Of a stretch of DNA of 64,000 nt, positions 8,678-17,277 are shown in pieces. Where the stretch lies: NCBI RefSeq assembly GCF_001190745.1, contig NZ_CP012196.1, forward strand, positions 744,001-808,000. Reading direction: 5' to 3'. Source of the stretch: Campylobacter gracilis (GTDB taxonomy: Bacteria; Campylobacterota; Campylobacteria; Campylobacterales; Campylobacteraceae). The stretch's first letter is position 1. Every line of letters starts with the position of its first letter. Below the pieces are notes generated by a model. That model saw nothing but the letters and a program-made list of their open reading frames with translations, ran no database searches and was not told the DNA's origin. Made by a program: the position numbers and the translations under genes.

Positions 8678-9307
8678 CTACTCCTCATTTCCTTCCGTTC
8701 GTACGATTAGGCTTTTTGGAAGGCGGAATTTCTCGATGATCTCGCACTCTTTGGCGCGCATCTGTCCGTCGTCACTTTCGTGATCGTAACCTAGCACGTG
8801 CAGCAGACCGTGCGTAAAAAGCAGCGCCGTCTCGTCATCTCTGCCGTGCCCAAGCTGCGCGGCTTTTAACTCCACGAGGTCTAAATTTATCACGACCGAG
8901 CCGAGTAGCGCAGGGGCGAAATTCCCGCCGTCAAAATTCTCATTCTTTAAATTTTCATCATTAGGACTTTCGCCCTCGGAATTTTCGGAATTCATGGTAT
9001 TGGAATTTTTACTCGCAGAATTTGCGGCGCCTGTATTTTCACTAGCGGAATTCGCGGCGTTTAGAATTTTATCGCCGCTGTTTTCATGCGCGGAGCTCTC
9101 TTCGCTCAAATCCTCGCCGAAGCCCGCAAATGCCGCAGGATCGAGCGGAAAGCTCAGCACGTCGGTCGCCTTATCGATGCCGCGCGTTTGCGCATTTAGC
9201 TGCCGCATCTCCTCGCCGCGCACGAAAATTAACTCGACGCTCTCGCCGCCCAGCTCCGCCGCGATTGCGTCCAAAATTTCGGGATAGGGCTGCTCGCAAA
9301 GTATCAT
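8678..9307 (-). CDS. ybeY: Endoribonuclease YbeY with low-complexity insert
   Basis: YbeY is a metal-dependent RNase involved in 16S rRNA 3' maturation and ribosome quality control. The zinc motif [11 protein letters not shown] is intact with histidines at about residues 166, 170 and 176, and the family segment [10 protein letters not shown] is present at 45-54. At 209 aa it is about 70 residues longer than its Campylobacter relatives. The excess is the block at 61-129 made of ANSASEN, NSENSE and similar units, placed between the LSFP strand and the [10 protein letters not shown] segment. It is divergent from queC, with 54 bases between the two starts. Confidence 0.93.
   Translation of the reverse strand: MILCEQPYPEILDAIAAELGGESVELIFVRGEEMRQLNAQTRGIDKATDVLSFPLDPAAFAGFGEDLSEESSAHENSGDKILNAANSASENTGAANSASKNSNTMNSENSEGESPNDENLKNENFDGGNFAPALLGSVVINLDLVELKAAQLGHGRDDETALLFTHGLLHVLGYDHESDDGQMRAKECEIIEKFRLPKSLIVRTEGNEE
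8921..9127 (-). repeat. Asn/Ser-rich insert in ybeY
   Basis: The 69-codon block has about nine RAATTY hexamers by hand count in about 200 bp. The encoded units ([23 protein letters not shown]) resemble those of priA and trmA although the reading is on the other strand. RAATTY is palindromic, so the DNA signal is the same on both strands. Confidence 0.8.
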
Positions 9308-9334
9308 TTTTACCCCTCTTTTATAAAATTTTCG

Positions 9335-9340
9335 TATAAT
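9335..9340 (+). promoter_or_regulatory. Promoter -10 element of queC
   Basis: TATAAT lies 21 bases before the queC ATG in the short intergenic space shared with divergent ybeY. AAAGGA follows as the ribosome site. Confidence 0.55.
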
Positions 9341-9361
9341 TTTAGCAAAAAAAGGACGAAA

Positions 9362-10537
9362 ATGAGAGCTTTATGCGTGATCAGCGGCGGCATGGACAGC
9401 GCGACCTGCGCCTATATCGCGAGGCGCGAAGGTTACGAGATCGTAGCGCTGCACTTTGACTACGATCAGCGCACGATGGGCAAGGAGCGCGAGTGCTTTG
9501 GTAAAATTTGCGACGATTTGGGGGTCGCAAAAAGGCTGATTTTAGACGCTCGCTTCATCGCGCAAATCGGCGGAAGCGCCCTTACGGACGGTACTTTGCC
9601 GATCAGAAAAGGTGCTGCGGAGCTTTGCGGCGCAGCAAATACTACCGGCGCCGAGATTGACAGCGCGGCAAATTCCAAGAGCGCCGAGCTTGGAGAGCTA
9701 AATTTTATCGAGACAAATTCCATCGCCGAAGTAAACGGGCAAAATTCTATCGCAGCAAATTCTACTAATGCCGAGACTGGCGGGCAAAATTTTACTGCGT
9801 CAAATTTCATGGCGAGCTCCGCGGACGCTACGCTCGGTGCAGATTCGGCGCGAGACAGCCGCTTGCAGAGCGGTGAAATTTTAATTCAAGACGCTGAAAT
9901 TTTACTAGGGGGCGATGAGTTTTCGCCGCAAGGCAGTAAAATTTTAGCCTGCGACGACAAAATTTCATCGCAAGGCAGCAAAATTCTGGTTCAAGAAGGT
10001 GAAATTTCATCTCAAAGCGGAGCCCAGCCGCAGCAGGGCGATAAAATTTCATCGAAGCGCGCAGAGGGTGAAATTCCATCGCAAAGTCAAAGCGATAAAA
10101 TTTCACCGTCAAGCGGCGAGAGCGCGTTTTCGGATCTGCCGAGCACCTACGTGCCGTTTCGCAACGGCGTGTTTTTGAGCATCGCCGCCGCGCTCGCCGA
10201 GAAGGAGCGCTGCGACGCGATTTTCATCGGCGTGGTGCAGGAGGACAGCAGCGGCTACCCCGACTGCGGCGCGAGCTTCATCGCCGCGTTCGAGCGAGCG
10301 CTTGAGCTGGGCACGAGCCGCGACTTTCATCCGCGCATCAAAACCCCGCTCGTGCACCTTAGCAAGGCGCAGATCGTCTCGCTAGCGCTTGAGATCGGCG
10401 TGCCGCTGGAGCTTACGTGGAGCTGCTACGAGCGCGAGGACGCTGCGTGCGGGCTTTGCGACAGCTGCCTGCTGCGACTTAAAGGCTTTGCGGGCGCCGG
10501 CGCGAAAGATAAAATCCCCTACGCGATAGAAGCTTAG
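9362..10537 (+). CDS. queC: 7-cyano-7-deazaguanine (preQ0) synthase with large insert
   Basis: QueC converts 7-carboxy-7-deazaguanine to preQ0 with ATP and ammonia, on the path to queuosine in tRNA. The PP-loop SGGMDS is at residues 8-13 and the zinc-binding cysteines are at about 355, 363, 366 and 369 ([13 protein letters not shown]). The protein is 391 aa, against about 225 in relatives. Residues 84-257 are an insert of [14 protein letters not shown] and later [10 protein letters not shown] units, placed at the variable loop before the STYVPFRNG motif. All catalytic parts flank it intact. Two sub-repeats are seen: an NS-rich first half and a second half repeating GEI/KIL-S-Q. Confidence 0.93.
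   Translation: MRALCVISGGMDSATCAYIARREGYEIVALHFDYDQRTMGKERECFGKICDDLGVAKRLILDARFIAQIGGSALTDGTLPIRKGAAELCGAANTTGAEIDSAANSKSAELGELNFIETNSIAEVNGQNSIAANSTNAETGGQNFTASNFMASSADATLGADSARDSRLQSGEILIQDAEILLGGDEFSPQGSKILACDDKISSQGSKILVQEGEISSQSGAQPQQGDKISSKRAEGEIPSQSQSDKISPSSGESAFSDLPSTYVPFRNGVFLSIAAALAEKERCDAIFIGVVQEDSSGYPDCGASFIAAFERALELGTSRDFHPRIKTPLVHLSKAQIVSLALEIGVPLELTWSCYEREDAACGLCDSCLLRLKGFAGAGAKDKIPYAIEA
9611..10132 (+). repeat. Two-part low-complexity insert in queC
   Basis: About 174 codons. The first half encodes ANS, QNS and SNF units. The second is a tandem of roughly 30-bp units based on GATAAAATTTCATCGCAAGG, giving [11 protein letters not shown] repeats. AAATTT and AAATTC recur at nearly every unit. 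Confidence 0.8.
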
Positions 10538-10858
10538 GCGAGCCGCGACGAAATTTATCGAGCCCGCGCGACTCGGCGTGTCATCGCAGCGCTTGATATG
10601 CGCGGGTTTTGAATACGTAGCGCCGCATGATTTGTGGCGGGATTTAAACATACGGCGGCGGCCTGCGCTTTAGCGCTCGCCGAGCCGCGGCTGTAAATTT
10701 AAACTGCGCTTTGAAATTTTAAAAATTTTCTGAGAGCGTTGCGCGCGGTTCAAAGCAAAATCAATTATAAATTTGACTCCTATGCTATTTATGATCGTAT
10801 AGACGGATATAAACATATCGCAGTATAATCCGATAATTAAAATTTTAAGGAGGAGAGA
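10538..10858 (+). other. Intergenic region queC to the 154-aa gene
   Basis: There is no supported gene. It is GC-rich and featureless to about 10700, then AT-rich with the promoter of the next gene at its end. Confidence 0.6.
10824..10829 (+). promoter_or_regulatory. Promoter -10 element of the 154-aa gene
   Basis: TATAAT lies 30 bases before the ATG. It is followed by a strong AAGGAGG ribosome site. Confidence 0.6.
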
Positions 10859-11323
10859 ATGGCGTTTGAAAATGCGATCATCACTAAAGAGGATGATGAG
10901 AAGTACGGATTGAGTAAAATTTACTACAAGTATAATCCATATTATAAAATTTTTGTCGGTAGACTGGATTGGACTATTGACAGAGTAAGAAACTGTTGGT
11001 TATGGAAAGTTTATAATTTTCCAGACTATGAATATGATCATAATACGCTTGAAAAAGCTATTTGGATTTTATATTATAATGGAGATTTTATAGAAGTTGT
11101 TCTTGATTATGAAATTGATAAAACAGTAGGGCCAAAGCGACTTCATAGAATTTGGCAATTATTAGGTTTAAGTCCAATGCATACAAAAACACTTTCAACT
11201 GATGAAGTAATTTCAATTTTAAATGAAAGCCTGGAAACATATGGAGAATATGGCTATACTGAAACTATGCAGTCATCATATAGCTACTCCATGGAAATAC
11301 AAAATTTAATCAAAGAAAAATAG
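10859..11323 (+). CDS. Small cytoplasmic protein of unknown function (154 aa)
   Basis: It has no signal peptide or membrane segment and is acidic and aromatic-rich (YYKYNPYYKIF, NCWLWKVYNF). AAGGAGG gives it a strong ribosome site. Its codon use is much more A+T-rich than queC or tsaD on either side. Immediately downstream lies a frameshifted copy of its N-terminus, so there was once a tandem pair. Size, composition and duplication are reminiscent of orphan immunity proteins, but no toxin gene is visible and no family is recognised. Confidence 0.7.
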   Translation: MAFENAIITKEDDEKYGLSKIYYKYNPYYKIFVGRLDWTIDRVRNCWLWKVYNFPDYEYDHNTLEKAIWILYYNGDFIEVVLDYEIDKTVGPKRLHRIWQLLGLSPMHTKTLSTDEVISILNESLETYGEYGYTETMQSSYSYSMEIQNLIKEK

Positions 11324-11324
11324 A

Positions 11325-11380
11325 ATGGCGTTAAAAATACAATCGTCACAAAAAGGGACGGCAGTGAACTAATTGAAAAT
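11325..11380 (+). pseudogene. Decayed N-terminal copy of the 154-aa gene
   Basis: An ATGGCGTT starts two bases after the stop of the 154 aa gene. After a one-base deletion the sequence reads KNTIVTKRDGSE, matching ENAIITKEDDEK of that gene. Similarity fades as the remnant runs into the 3' end of tsaD on the other strand, so only the first 15-20 codons survive. Confidence 0.75.
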
Positions 11381-11381
11381 T

Positions 11382-12389
11382 TCACTCAAACGCCGAGCGT
11401 AGATTTAGATGCGGGATGATCTCAAGCTCTGCGGGCGCCGTAAATTCCTTTTTACGCAGCTTTTCTATCGCCGCGCGCGCGATCATAGCGGCGTTGTCGG
11501 AGCAAAATTTCATCGGCGCGAAAAGTATCTCGCAGCCCGCCCGCTCGCACAAATCCGTCAAAAGCCCGCGCAGATGCAGGTTTGCGCTCGCTCCGCCCAC
11601 GACGCCGAAGCGCGCAAAGCGGCGCAGCTCAAAGATCCGCTGCAATTTATCCAGTATGTGTGCGCACGCCGCGTCCTCAAAGCAGCGCGCCAGATCGCGC
11701 ATCGCCCGCTCGTCTAGCTCGCCCGCCTCTTTTAGCTTCTCTATCTGCACGCGCACGGCGTTTTTAAGCCCCGAAAAGCTATACTCCAGCCGCCTGTCGC
11801 CCTTTAGCGGCACGGGCAGCTCAAACCTCGGCTCGCCGTCTTTGGCAAGCTCCTCGATGAGTGCGCCGCCCGGGTAGCCGAGGCCCAGCATCTTTGCGAC
11901 CTTATCGAAGCTCTCGCCGAAGCTGTCGTCGCCGGTGGTCGCTAAAATTTCGATACCCCCCGCAGCGCCGATATCCAAAACCATCGTATGCCCGCCGCTA
12001 ACGAGCAAAACACCCATCGGAAATCGCGCCTCGCTGCCTAAAAACAGCGAGTAGACGTGGCCTATGAGATGATTTACGCCGATGAGCGGCAGATTTAGCG
12101 CGAGCGCGAGCGCTTTTGCCATATTCACGCCGCCGATCAGGCTCACGCTGAGCCCCGGTGTATTGGTCGCTGCGACGGCGCTAAGCTCGCTAAAATAGGG
12201 TTTTGCGCGCTGTAAAATCCGCGGCAGCGCCTCAGTATGCAGCCTCGCGGCAAGCTCGGGCACGACGCCGCCGTATTTGGCGTGATCAGCCTCCTGACTT
12301 ATTTTTTCGTAAAATTTCAGCTCGAAACTGCGCTCATCCATCACCGCGACCGAGCTGTCGTCGCAACTGCTCTCAATAGCAAGTATCAC
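11382..12389 (-). CDS. tsaD: tRNA N6-threonylcarbamoyladenosine transferase TsaD
   Basis: TsaD transfers the threonylcarbamoyl group to A37 of ANN-decoding tRNAs, working with TsaB and TsaE. The protein starts MILAIESSCDDSS, has the metal-binding HLIGH motif at about residues 107-111, VSGGHTM near 130 and VGGASANLHLR near the C-terminus. Its 335 aa is normal family length and there is no low-complexity insert, in contrast to several neighbours. Its 3' end abuts the remnant of the 154 aa gene. Confidence 0.96.
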   Translation of the reverse strand: MILAIESSCDDSSVAVMDERSFELKFYEKISQEADHAKYGGVVPELAARLHTEALPRILQRAKPYFSELSAVAATNTPGLSVSLIGGVNMAKALALALNLPLIGVNHLIGHVYSLFLGSEARFPMGVLLVSGGHTMVLDIGAAGGIEILATTGDDSFGESFDKVAKMLGLGYPGGALIEELAKDGEPRFELPVPLKGDRRLEYSFSGLKNAVRVQIEKLKEAGELDERAMRDLARCFEDAACAHILDKLQRIFELRRFARFGVVGGASANLHLRGLLTDLCERAGCEILFAPMKFCSDNAAMIARAAIEKLRKKEFTAPAELEIIPHLNLRSAFE

Positions 12390-12686
12390 ACAAAATCCTT
12401 AAAATTTTTCGCTCATTATACTCAAAAATAGGCTTTGCGGCGCAGATGAAATTTTAAAATTTAAAACGGCGCGCTTTAAATTTTTGTCTTTGTCGTGATA
12501 TGTTCGCGCTCGCGGGGCAAAATTTTAAAATGCGCCGTTCGGCTCGGTGCGCTAACGGAATTAAATTTAAAACGCGTGCCACCGCACCATGTTTGCCGCT
12601 ACGATGCGCTCCGTATCTGCCGCAGCGTGTAAAATTTTAAATAGATGAAATTTTGGCAGTCGAAATTTAGCGGGCAAATTTAAAAA
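12390..12686 (+). other. Intergenic region between tsaD and creD
   Basis: No gene is supported. It is rich in AAATTT and TTTTAAAATT words separated by GC-rich pieces. It includes the tsaD upstream region on its left side and the creD terminator just beyond its right side. Confidence 0.55.
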
Positions 12687-12715
12687 GGCCTTTGGATTTT
12701 AAAGCTCCAAAGGCC
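12687..12715 (-). terminator. Rho-independent terminator of creD
   Basis: The perfect inverted repeat GGCCTTTGGA / TCCAAAGGCC has a nine-base loop. On the minus strand the stem is followed by TTTTT, and it lies 33 bases beyond the creD stop. Confidence 0.85.
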
Positions 12716-12747
12716 ATTGCGATTAAATTTAGCGCTAAATTTAAAGG

Positions 12748-14142
12748 CTAAATTTCGGGCTCTTGCTCCTGCTTTTTCTCGCCGCTTGGGATTGCCGTAT
12801 CGTACCAGTCGAGCTTGCGCGTAAAATACATAACGAGCGAAATCACCGCGAATATCATCAGACTTCCCATTAATAGGGCGTAGTCTTCGGAATTTAAGAT
12901 GACATAGAGGATCGCATATGAAACGAGCTGAACGCAAGTGATGAAAATGCCCCAGCGCGCGCCTTTGAAAATCGCGCTTGCGTAGAAAAATACTATCGCG
13001 CTTACCGCGATCGCCGAAGCAGCATAGCTAAGCGCAAAGCCCATGTGTTCGGAGAGTGAAAGTACCAGCAGGTAGAAAACGACGTCCTCAAGCCCGATGA
13101 GTAGATATTGGATCGGGTGGATGCGCTCGTGAGTATAAACCTCGCACAAAAAGATCGCCAAAAACGGCACCGCTAAGAATAACAGAGCGTAATCCGTGCA
13201 GCGCTTAATCAGCGAGTAGTTGTTCACAGGCTCGATGAAGCCGATGCTTACGGCGTCATTTCTATCGTCGTTGCTGCGCCAGTTCGTCATAGCGACGCGG
13301 TCATCTTGATCTGCAAGCCACGCAGGAGCAATGCCTGCGGCTAAGCCTGTAACTTCCCACGAAGCTTTAAAACCGCTAGCGCTTACTTCGCGCGATTTGG
13401 CGATAAAGCCGCCGCCAAAGCTAGGCGATGCCCAAGTAGAGCTAATTTCAAAACGGCTATTTTGCGCGATCGGAGCTAGATGAAGTGCCTCGCCGCCTTG
13501 GATTTTAAGCGTGCCGCTGATGCTAAAATCAGACGAAAGCGCGGAAGCGGGGAGCTTGTAGATTAGGCTTCGATCGAAAATTTTAGCTTCGGTGTTGCCG
13601 TGATATTGCTTAAGCTCCTTGCCGTTTAAGCTTAAAGCGGGAGAAGCGGTGAAGGATTTTTGATTGCCTACGCCGAGCACTAGCACGGCTTCGTCGAAAT
13701 TTAGCCGCGCAGGATCGACGCCGAGCTCGGTATAGTTTATCGCCTCAAAGTCCGCCTTAAGCGCAAAATCGCCGTTATATATCGGAACGCGAAAAATCCC
13801 GCGCTTTAGATAGGTGGGGTCGATCTCCGCCGCGAGGGAGTAGTTTTTAGGCACGATGATGAAATTTTTCTCTACGCGCCTTTTTACGAGCTCGTTGTTG
13901 CTTTTGTCTATCGCTTCGATTATCTCTGCGTAGGGCACTACGATCGCAAGGCCCTGGATTTGTAGCTCGCCGCCCACCGGTGTGAGGATCGAATCCTGCG
14001 CGAGCTGCTTGGTTTCGGAGCGGGAGTAGGTGAGGTTATCAATAAAGCTTAGCGGAATTAACAGCAGCAAAAGCAGCACTAAAACTATGAACGGTTTCGT
14101 CCAAAACGCGCCACGAATGGCGTTTTTAGTAGAATTTAACAA
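12748..14142 (-). CDS. creD: CreD-family inner membrane protein
   Basis: The protein shows the CreD layout: an N-terminal membrane helix (FIVLVLLLLLLIPLSFI), a large periplasmic domain of about 270 residues, then five or six membrane helices. I chose the TTG at 14140-14142 because AAAGGAGAG lies just before it, giving 464 aa starting MLNSTKNAIRGAFWTKP, close to the E. coli length of about 450. An in-frame ATG at 14295 would add 51 residues with no resemblance to the family. CreD responds to CreBC in enterobacteria; no creBC is seen here. Function is membrane-stress related but poorly defined. Confidence 0.85.
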   Translation of the reverse strand: MLNSTKNAIRGAFWTKPFIVLVLLLLLLIPLSFIDNLTYSRSETKQLAQDSILTPVGGELQIQGLAIVVPYAEIIEAIDKSNNELVKRRVEKNFIIVPKNYSLAAEIDPTYLKRGIFRVPIYNGDFALKADFEAINYTELGVDPARLNFDEAVLVLGVGNQKSFTASPALSLNGKELKQYHGNTEAKIFDRSLIYKLPASALSSDFSISGTLKIQGGEALHLAPIAQNSRFEISSTWASPSFGGGFIAKSREVSASGFKASWEVTGLAAGIAPAWLADQDDRVAMTNWRSNDDRNDAVSIGFIEPVNNYSLIKRCTDYALLFLAVPFLAIFLCEVYTHERIHPIQYLLIGLEDVVFYLLVLSLSEHMGFALSYAASAIAVSAIVFFYASAIFKGARWGIFITCVQLVSYAILYVILNSEDYALLMGSLMIFAVISLVMYFTRKLDWYDTAIPSGEKKQEQEPEI

Positions 14143-14503
14143 AGGCTCTCCTTTTAAGTAGAATTTAAAATAGAATTTTAACGATGAAGAGTAAACGGAC
14201 GGCGCTTTAAGCGGGAGGAATTTTATAAATTCTAAACGAGTTTCGGATGTGAAGCGCTGCGGATATCGCTTTGAATTTTTGGAATTCCGCTGCACGCTAG
14301 AATTCCATTTTGAATGAGAATTTTGCTATTCGCAAAAATTTTATGAGAAAATTTCTGTTAGTAGAATTTAAAGGCTTGAAATTCAAAGCCCTTGGAATTT
14401 CAAATTTCCAAAGCCCTAGGAATTTTGAAATTCCAAGGGCTTTGAATTTTTAAAATTTCGCTGCTTTAGCGTGCAAAATTTCGTGCGGTCTCTCACGTAA
14501 GCT
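14143..14503 (+). other. Intergenic region creD to TonB receptor
   Basis: No gene beyond the possible upstream extension of creD. It is full of GAATTT/AAATTC words and holds a large hairpin near its right end. Confidence 0.55.
14379..14449 (-). terminator. Long perfect inverted repeat, likely terminator of the TonB receptor gene
   Basis: Two 26-base arms (14379-14404 and 14424-14449) are perfect reverse complements around a 19-base loop. The core arm sequence is CAAAGCCCTTGGAATTTC. The loop holds a further partial copy, CCAAAGCCCTAGGAATT. It lies 54 bases past the receptor stop. There is no long T tract, so it could instead be a mobile hairpin repeat. Confidence 0.65.
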
Positions 14504-16573
14504 TTAAAATTTATACGCCACGCTTAGCTTGAAATTTCGTCCAGGCTCCCAGTCGATAGCATTTGAATCTCCAGTAAAATCGGCGCTGCGCTGCGAGTGC
14601 GATGCGTAGGCTTTATCAAAGAGATTGTAAACGCCCGCGTTGATCTCAAGCCCTTTAAATCGCCCACTATCCGGAGCGTAGGTAACGTATAGATCGTGAA
14701 CTGCGTAGCTAGGCACTTTTGTTTTTTCGTCGCTAGCTGCGGAGGCTACGTTTTTGGAGTCGAAAAAGAGCAAGTTATAGCCCAGCAGTAGATCCGCCGC
14801 AGAGATTGCGTATTCGGCATTGAAGGTGTATTTATCACCGTAGTCGCGGTAGCCGATGATGTTTGAGCTTAGATAGCCCGAGCCGCTGCGCACGCGGTCT
14901 TTATATTCTACGTGCTGGTGGGTGTAACCCGCAGCAAGGCTCAAATCATCTAATATTAATCTTGCGTAAAGCTCGACGCCGTCAATATCCGCGCCGCCTG
15001 CGTTAGCTCTGCATAAGGTGCCCTGCGCGCCTCCCGGGCAGCCGACGATTCCGCCCGCCGCATTGTTATCTACGATGAGATTTTTATATTCCGTTCTGAA
15101 ATACTTCGCAGTTAGGCTTACTGAGGAATTTTCTGCCAGATCGCTTTTGTAGCGACCGCCTATTTCGTAGGCGTTGCCCGTAGTGGCTTTTAAATTTTCG
15201 TTAGCCATCCAGCTTAGCGGTCTGCCACGGCTAGTGCCCGCAGCCATCATGCTCTCTATTACGTCAGGTCCTCTAAATACTCGCGCATAGCTCGCAAACG
15301 CTCCAAATCCCGCGCCAATCTCGTAATCAAGCGCCAAGGCGGGGCTTACTTCGTCAAATTTATATTTGTAGCTAGAGATATTAGCGCCTCTGCCGTTGTA
15401 AGTCTTTAGCTCGTGCCTTTCGTAGCGCACGCCAGGAGTTACCGTAAGCCCGCCGTAGCGCATAGCATCCTCTAAATAGACGCTGTAGTTATCGACCCTT
15501 TCCGGACGCAAATTACCGGGTTTTACGTAGTTTTCGGAGCGGTAGTAATCAAAGCCGTAGCGCAACGTATGCGCTAAATCGCTCGTTTCAAATTTACTCT
15601 TAGCACCGATTTTGCCGCCTTTGGTTTCGACGCCCCATTTTACATTTGTCGAGGTTGATCCGATGCGTTGATGCTTTGTGTAGTATCCAGTGATGTCGAG
15701 TTCTAGCAAGTCGCTTGGATTATACGTGTATTTGATCGTATGTGTATCGCGCTCGTATTTGCGGTTATCTAGCTGTCCGTTCAGCCAGGAGCCGAATTCC
15801 GGTCGCAGCGGATAGAGACCTTTATACTGCATATGCTCGGTAGATAGCGAAATTTTATGAAAATCCAAAAAGCTATAGCCTACTTTGAATAAATAATTTA
15901 TATCGTTGCCATCGCCGCCCGTAGGTTTGCCGTTGCCAGATTCACCGAAGCCGTATCCGTAGTGCTTGAATGCAGCAAGCATATCTAGGCTATCAAATGC
16001 CCTGCCGTAGAGCATCGCGCTTTGCGAGTAGCCCTCGTTATTGCTCGTATAGCCCGCTTTGAGCTTCGCGCCGATATCCTGTCCGTCCTCAAGCAGATCA
16101 GAAGCGTCCACAGTCTTAAAAGCTACCGAGCCGCCCAAGGCGCCCGAGCCGTTCACGACCGAGCGCGCTCCTACATCGACCTCTACGGCTTTGATAAGAT
16201 CCGGATCGATTAGTAAATCGGCGTTGTGGTGAAAGGTATTGCCGTTTTGCTTCGCGCCGTCAATCGTGATATTTAGACCGCGATCGCTCACGCCACGCAT
16301 ATAAATTTTTTGATTCATGCCGTTGGTGCCGCCCACATACACGCCCGGAATGTCGCGAAATACGTCTTTTACGAGCGTGGCGTTGCGAGTGTTGATTTTG
16401 ACATCATCCACGGTGCTAGGCGTGCTAGAATCACTAGTAACTTCGATTACGCCTAGGCTTTGCGTATTTGAATCCTTGCTTTTGGATGCGTCCGTAGCGC
16501 TTGATTTCTCGTCTGCTTGTGCGCTTAAGCAAAAAACCGCGCACAAAGACAAAGCCAGATGAAATTTTTTCAT
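14504..16573 (-). CDS. TonB-dependent outer membrane receptor
   Basis: The 689 aa protein has a signal peptide (MKKFHLALSLCAVFCLSAQA), a TonB-box-like segment LGVIEVTSD near residues 40-50, a plug domain at about 60-170 (VYVGGTNGMNQKIYMRG), and a 22-strand-type barrel ending in the outer-membrane signature LSVAYKF. It should import a ferric siderophore, haem or another metal complex. The plug and barrel resemble haem/siderophore receptors, and the exact ligand cannot be told. It is divergent from exbB-exbD-tonB, with Fur-like palindromes between, so iron repression is likely. AGGAG precedes the ATG. Confidence 0.93.
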   Translation of the reverse strand: MKKFHLALSLCAVFCLSAQADEKSSATDASKSKDSNTQSLGVIEVTSDSSTPSTVDDVKINTRNATLVKDVFRDIPGVYVGGTNGMNQKIYMRGVSDRGLNITIDGAKQNGNTFHHNADLLIDPDLIKAVEVDVGARSVVNGSGALGGSVAFKTVDASDLLEDGQDIGAKLKAGYTSNNEGYSQSAMLYGRAFDSLDMLAAFKHYGYGFGESGNGKPTGGDGNDINYLFKVGYSFLDFHKISLSTEHMQYKGLYPLRPEFGSWLNGQLDNRKYERDTHTIKYTYNPSDLLELDITGYYTKHQRIGSTSTNVKWGVETKGGKIGAKSKFETSDLAHTLRYGFDYYRSENYVKPGNLRPERVDNYSVYLEDAMRYGGLTVTPGVRYERHELKTYNGRGANISSYKYKFDEVSPALALDYEIGAGFGAFASYARVFRGPDVIESMMAAGTSRGRPLSWMANENLKATTGNAYEIGGRYKSDLAENSSVSLTAKYFRTEYKNLIVDNNAAGGIVGCPGGAQGTLCRANAGGADIDGVELYARLILDDLSLAAGYTHQHVEYKDRVRSGSGYLSSNIIGYRDYGDKYTFNAEYAISAADLLLGYNLLFFDSKNVASAASDEKTKVPSYAVHDLYVTYAPDSGRFKGLEINAGVYNLFDKAYASHSQRSADFTGDSNAIDWEPGRNFKLSVAYKF

Positions 16574-16586
16574 ATGAAACTCCTAA

Positions 16587-16600
16587 ATGATAATGAGAGT
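16587..16600 (-). promoter_or_regulatory. Half Fur-box-like site before the receptor gene
   Basis: ATGATAATGAGAG contains TGATAAT, a Fur half site, immediately upstream of the receptor ribosome site. Assignment is by similarity to the GATAATGATAATCATTATC consensus. Confidence 0.45.
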
Positions 16601-16693
16601 AAAAAATGTGAAATAGTATAAAATTAATCCTTTATTTTATATTAATTATCAAGAGATTTTAAAATCATTAGAATTTTATCTCCGAATGCTTTA

Positions 16694-16720
16694 TTATCAT
16701 TAAATAAAGTTAAATGATAA
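16694..16720 (+). promoter_or_regulatory. Fur-like operator between receptor and exbBD-tonB
   Basis: TTATCATTAA and TTAAATGATAA form an inverted repeat six bases apart, with TTATCAT/ATGATAA arms as in Fur boxes. It sits just upstream of the exbB -10 element and is positioned to control both divergent units. Confidence 0.6.
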
Positions 16721-16722
16721 AA

Positions 16723-16728
16723 TATAAT
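16723..16728 (+). promoter_or_regulatory. Probable -10 element for exbB-exbD-tonB
   Basis: TATAAT directly follows the Fur-like palindrome. The leader to the exbB ATG would be about 115 bases. Confidence 0.5.
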
Positions 16729-16848
16729 TTAAATATCGATCATCAAAATTTTAGTAAAAATTAAATCTACTTTTGATAAAATCGCTCATTTTTTGGCAAG
16801 GCGATTTGCTGAATTTATAAAAATTTTTAAAATTTTTAAGGAGAGCTT

Positions 16849-17277
16849 ATGGGCATTATGGAATTTTTGGCGCATTACGTGGATTACATTATCTTTGCGA
16901 TCCTCGGATTTATGAGCTTTTTAGTCGTGTGGTTTACTATCGAAAGGCTGCTTTTTTATTCGAAGGTTAAGGCGAGCGATTACAAAAGCAAGGCGCTATA
17001 TGAAGAGGCTCTGACAAAAAATTTAACGACGCTTTATATTGTTTATTCAAATGCTCCGTACATCGGTCTTTTAGGTACTGTTATTGGCATTATGATCACA
17101 TTTTTTGATATGAGTACTGCAAGCGGTATCGATACCAAGGCTATCATGCAGGGTCTTTCGCTTGCGCTTAAAGCTACGGCTACCGGTCTAGTAGTCGCCG
17201 TGCCTACGCTCATCATCTACAACGGTTTCGTCCGCAAGGTCGATGTGCTTCTAAACCGCTACGATGAGGTTAAATAA
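16849..17277 (+). CDS. exbB: ExbB, TonB energy-transducing proton channel subunit
   Basis: The 142 aa protein has the short epsilonproteobacterial ExbB form. There is one N-terminal membrane helix (YIIFAILGFMSFLVVWF), then the MotA/TolQ/ExbB domain with two helices around residues 65-85 and 105-130 (APYIGLLGTVIGIM, TATGLVVAVPTLI). It forms a proton channel with ExbD that powers TonB. AAGGAGAG precedes the ATG. Its stop is immediately followed by the exbD start, and the cluster is divergent from the receptor it presumably energises. Confidence 0.95.
   Translation: MGIMEFLAHYVDYIIFAILGFMSFLVVWFTIERLLFYSKVKASDYKSKALYEEALTKNLTTLYIVYSNAPYIGLLGTVIGIMITFFDMSTASGIDTKAIMQGLSLALKATATGLVVAVPTLIIYNGFVRKVDVLLNRYDEVK

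Noticed and set aside
8484-8783. Frame of 99 codons overlapping ybeY 3' end
   Set aside because: It overlaps a conserved gene on the other strand and has no protein signature.
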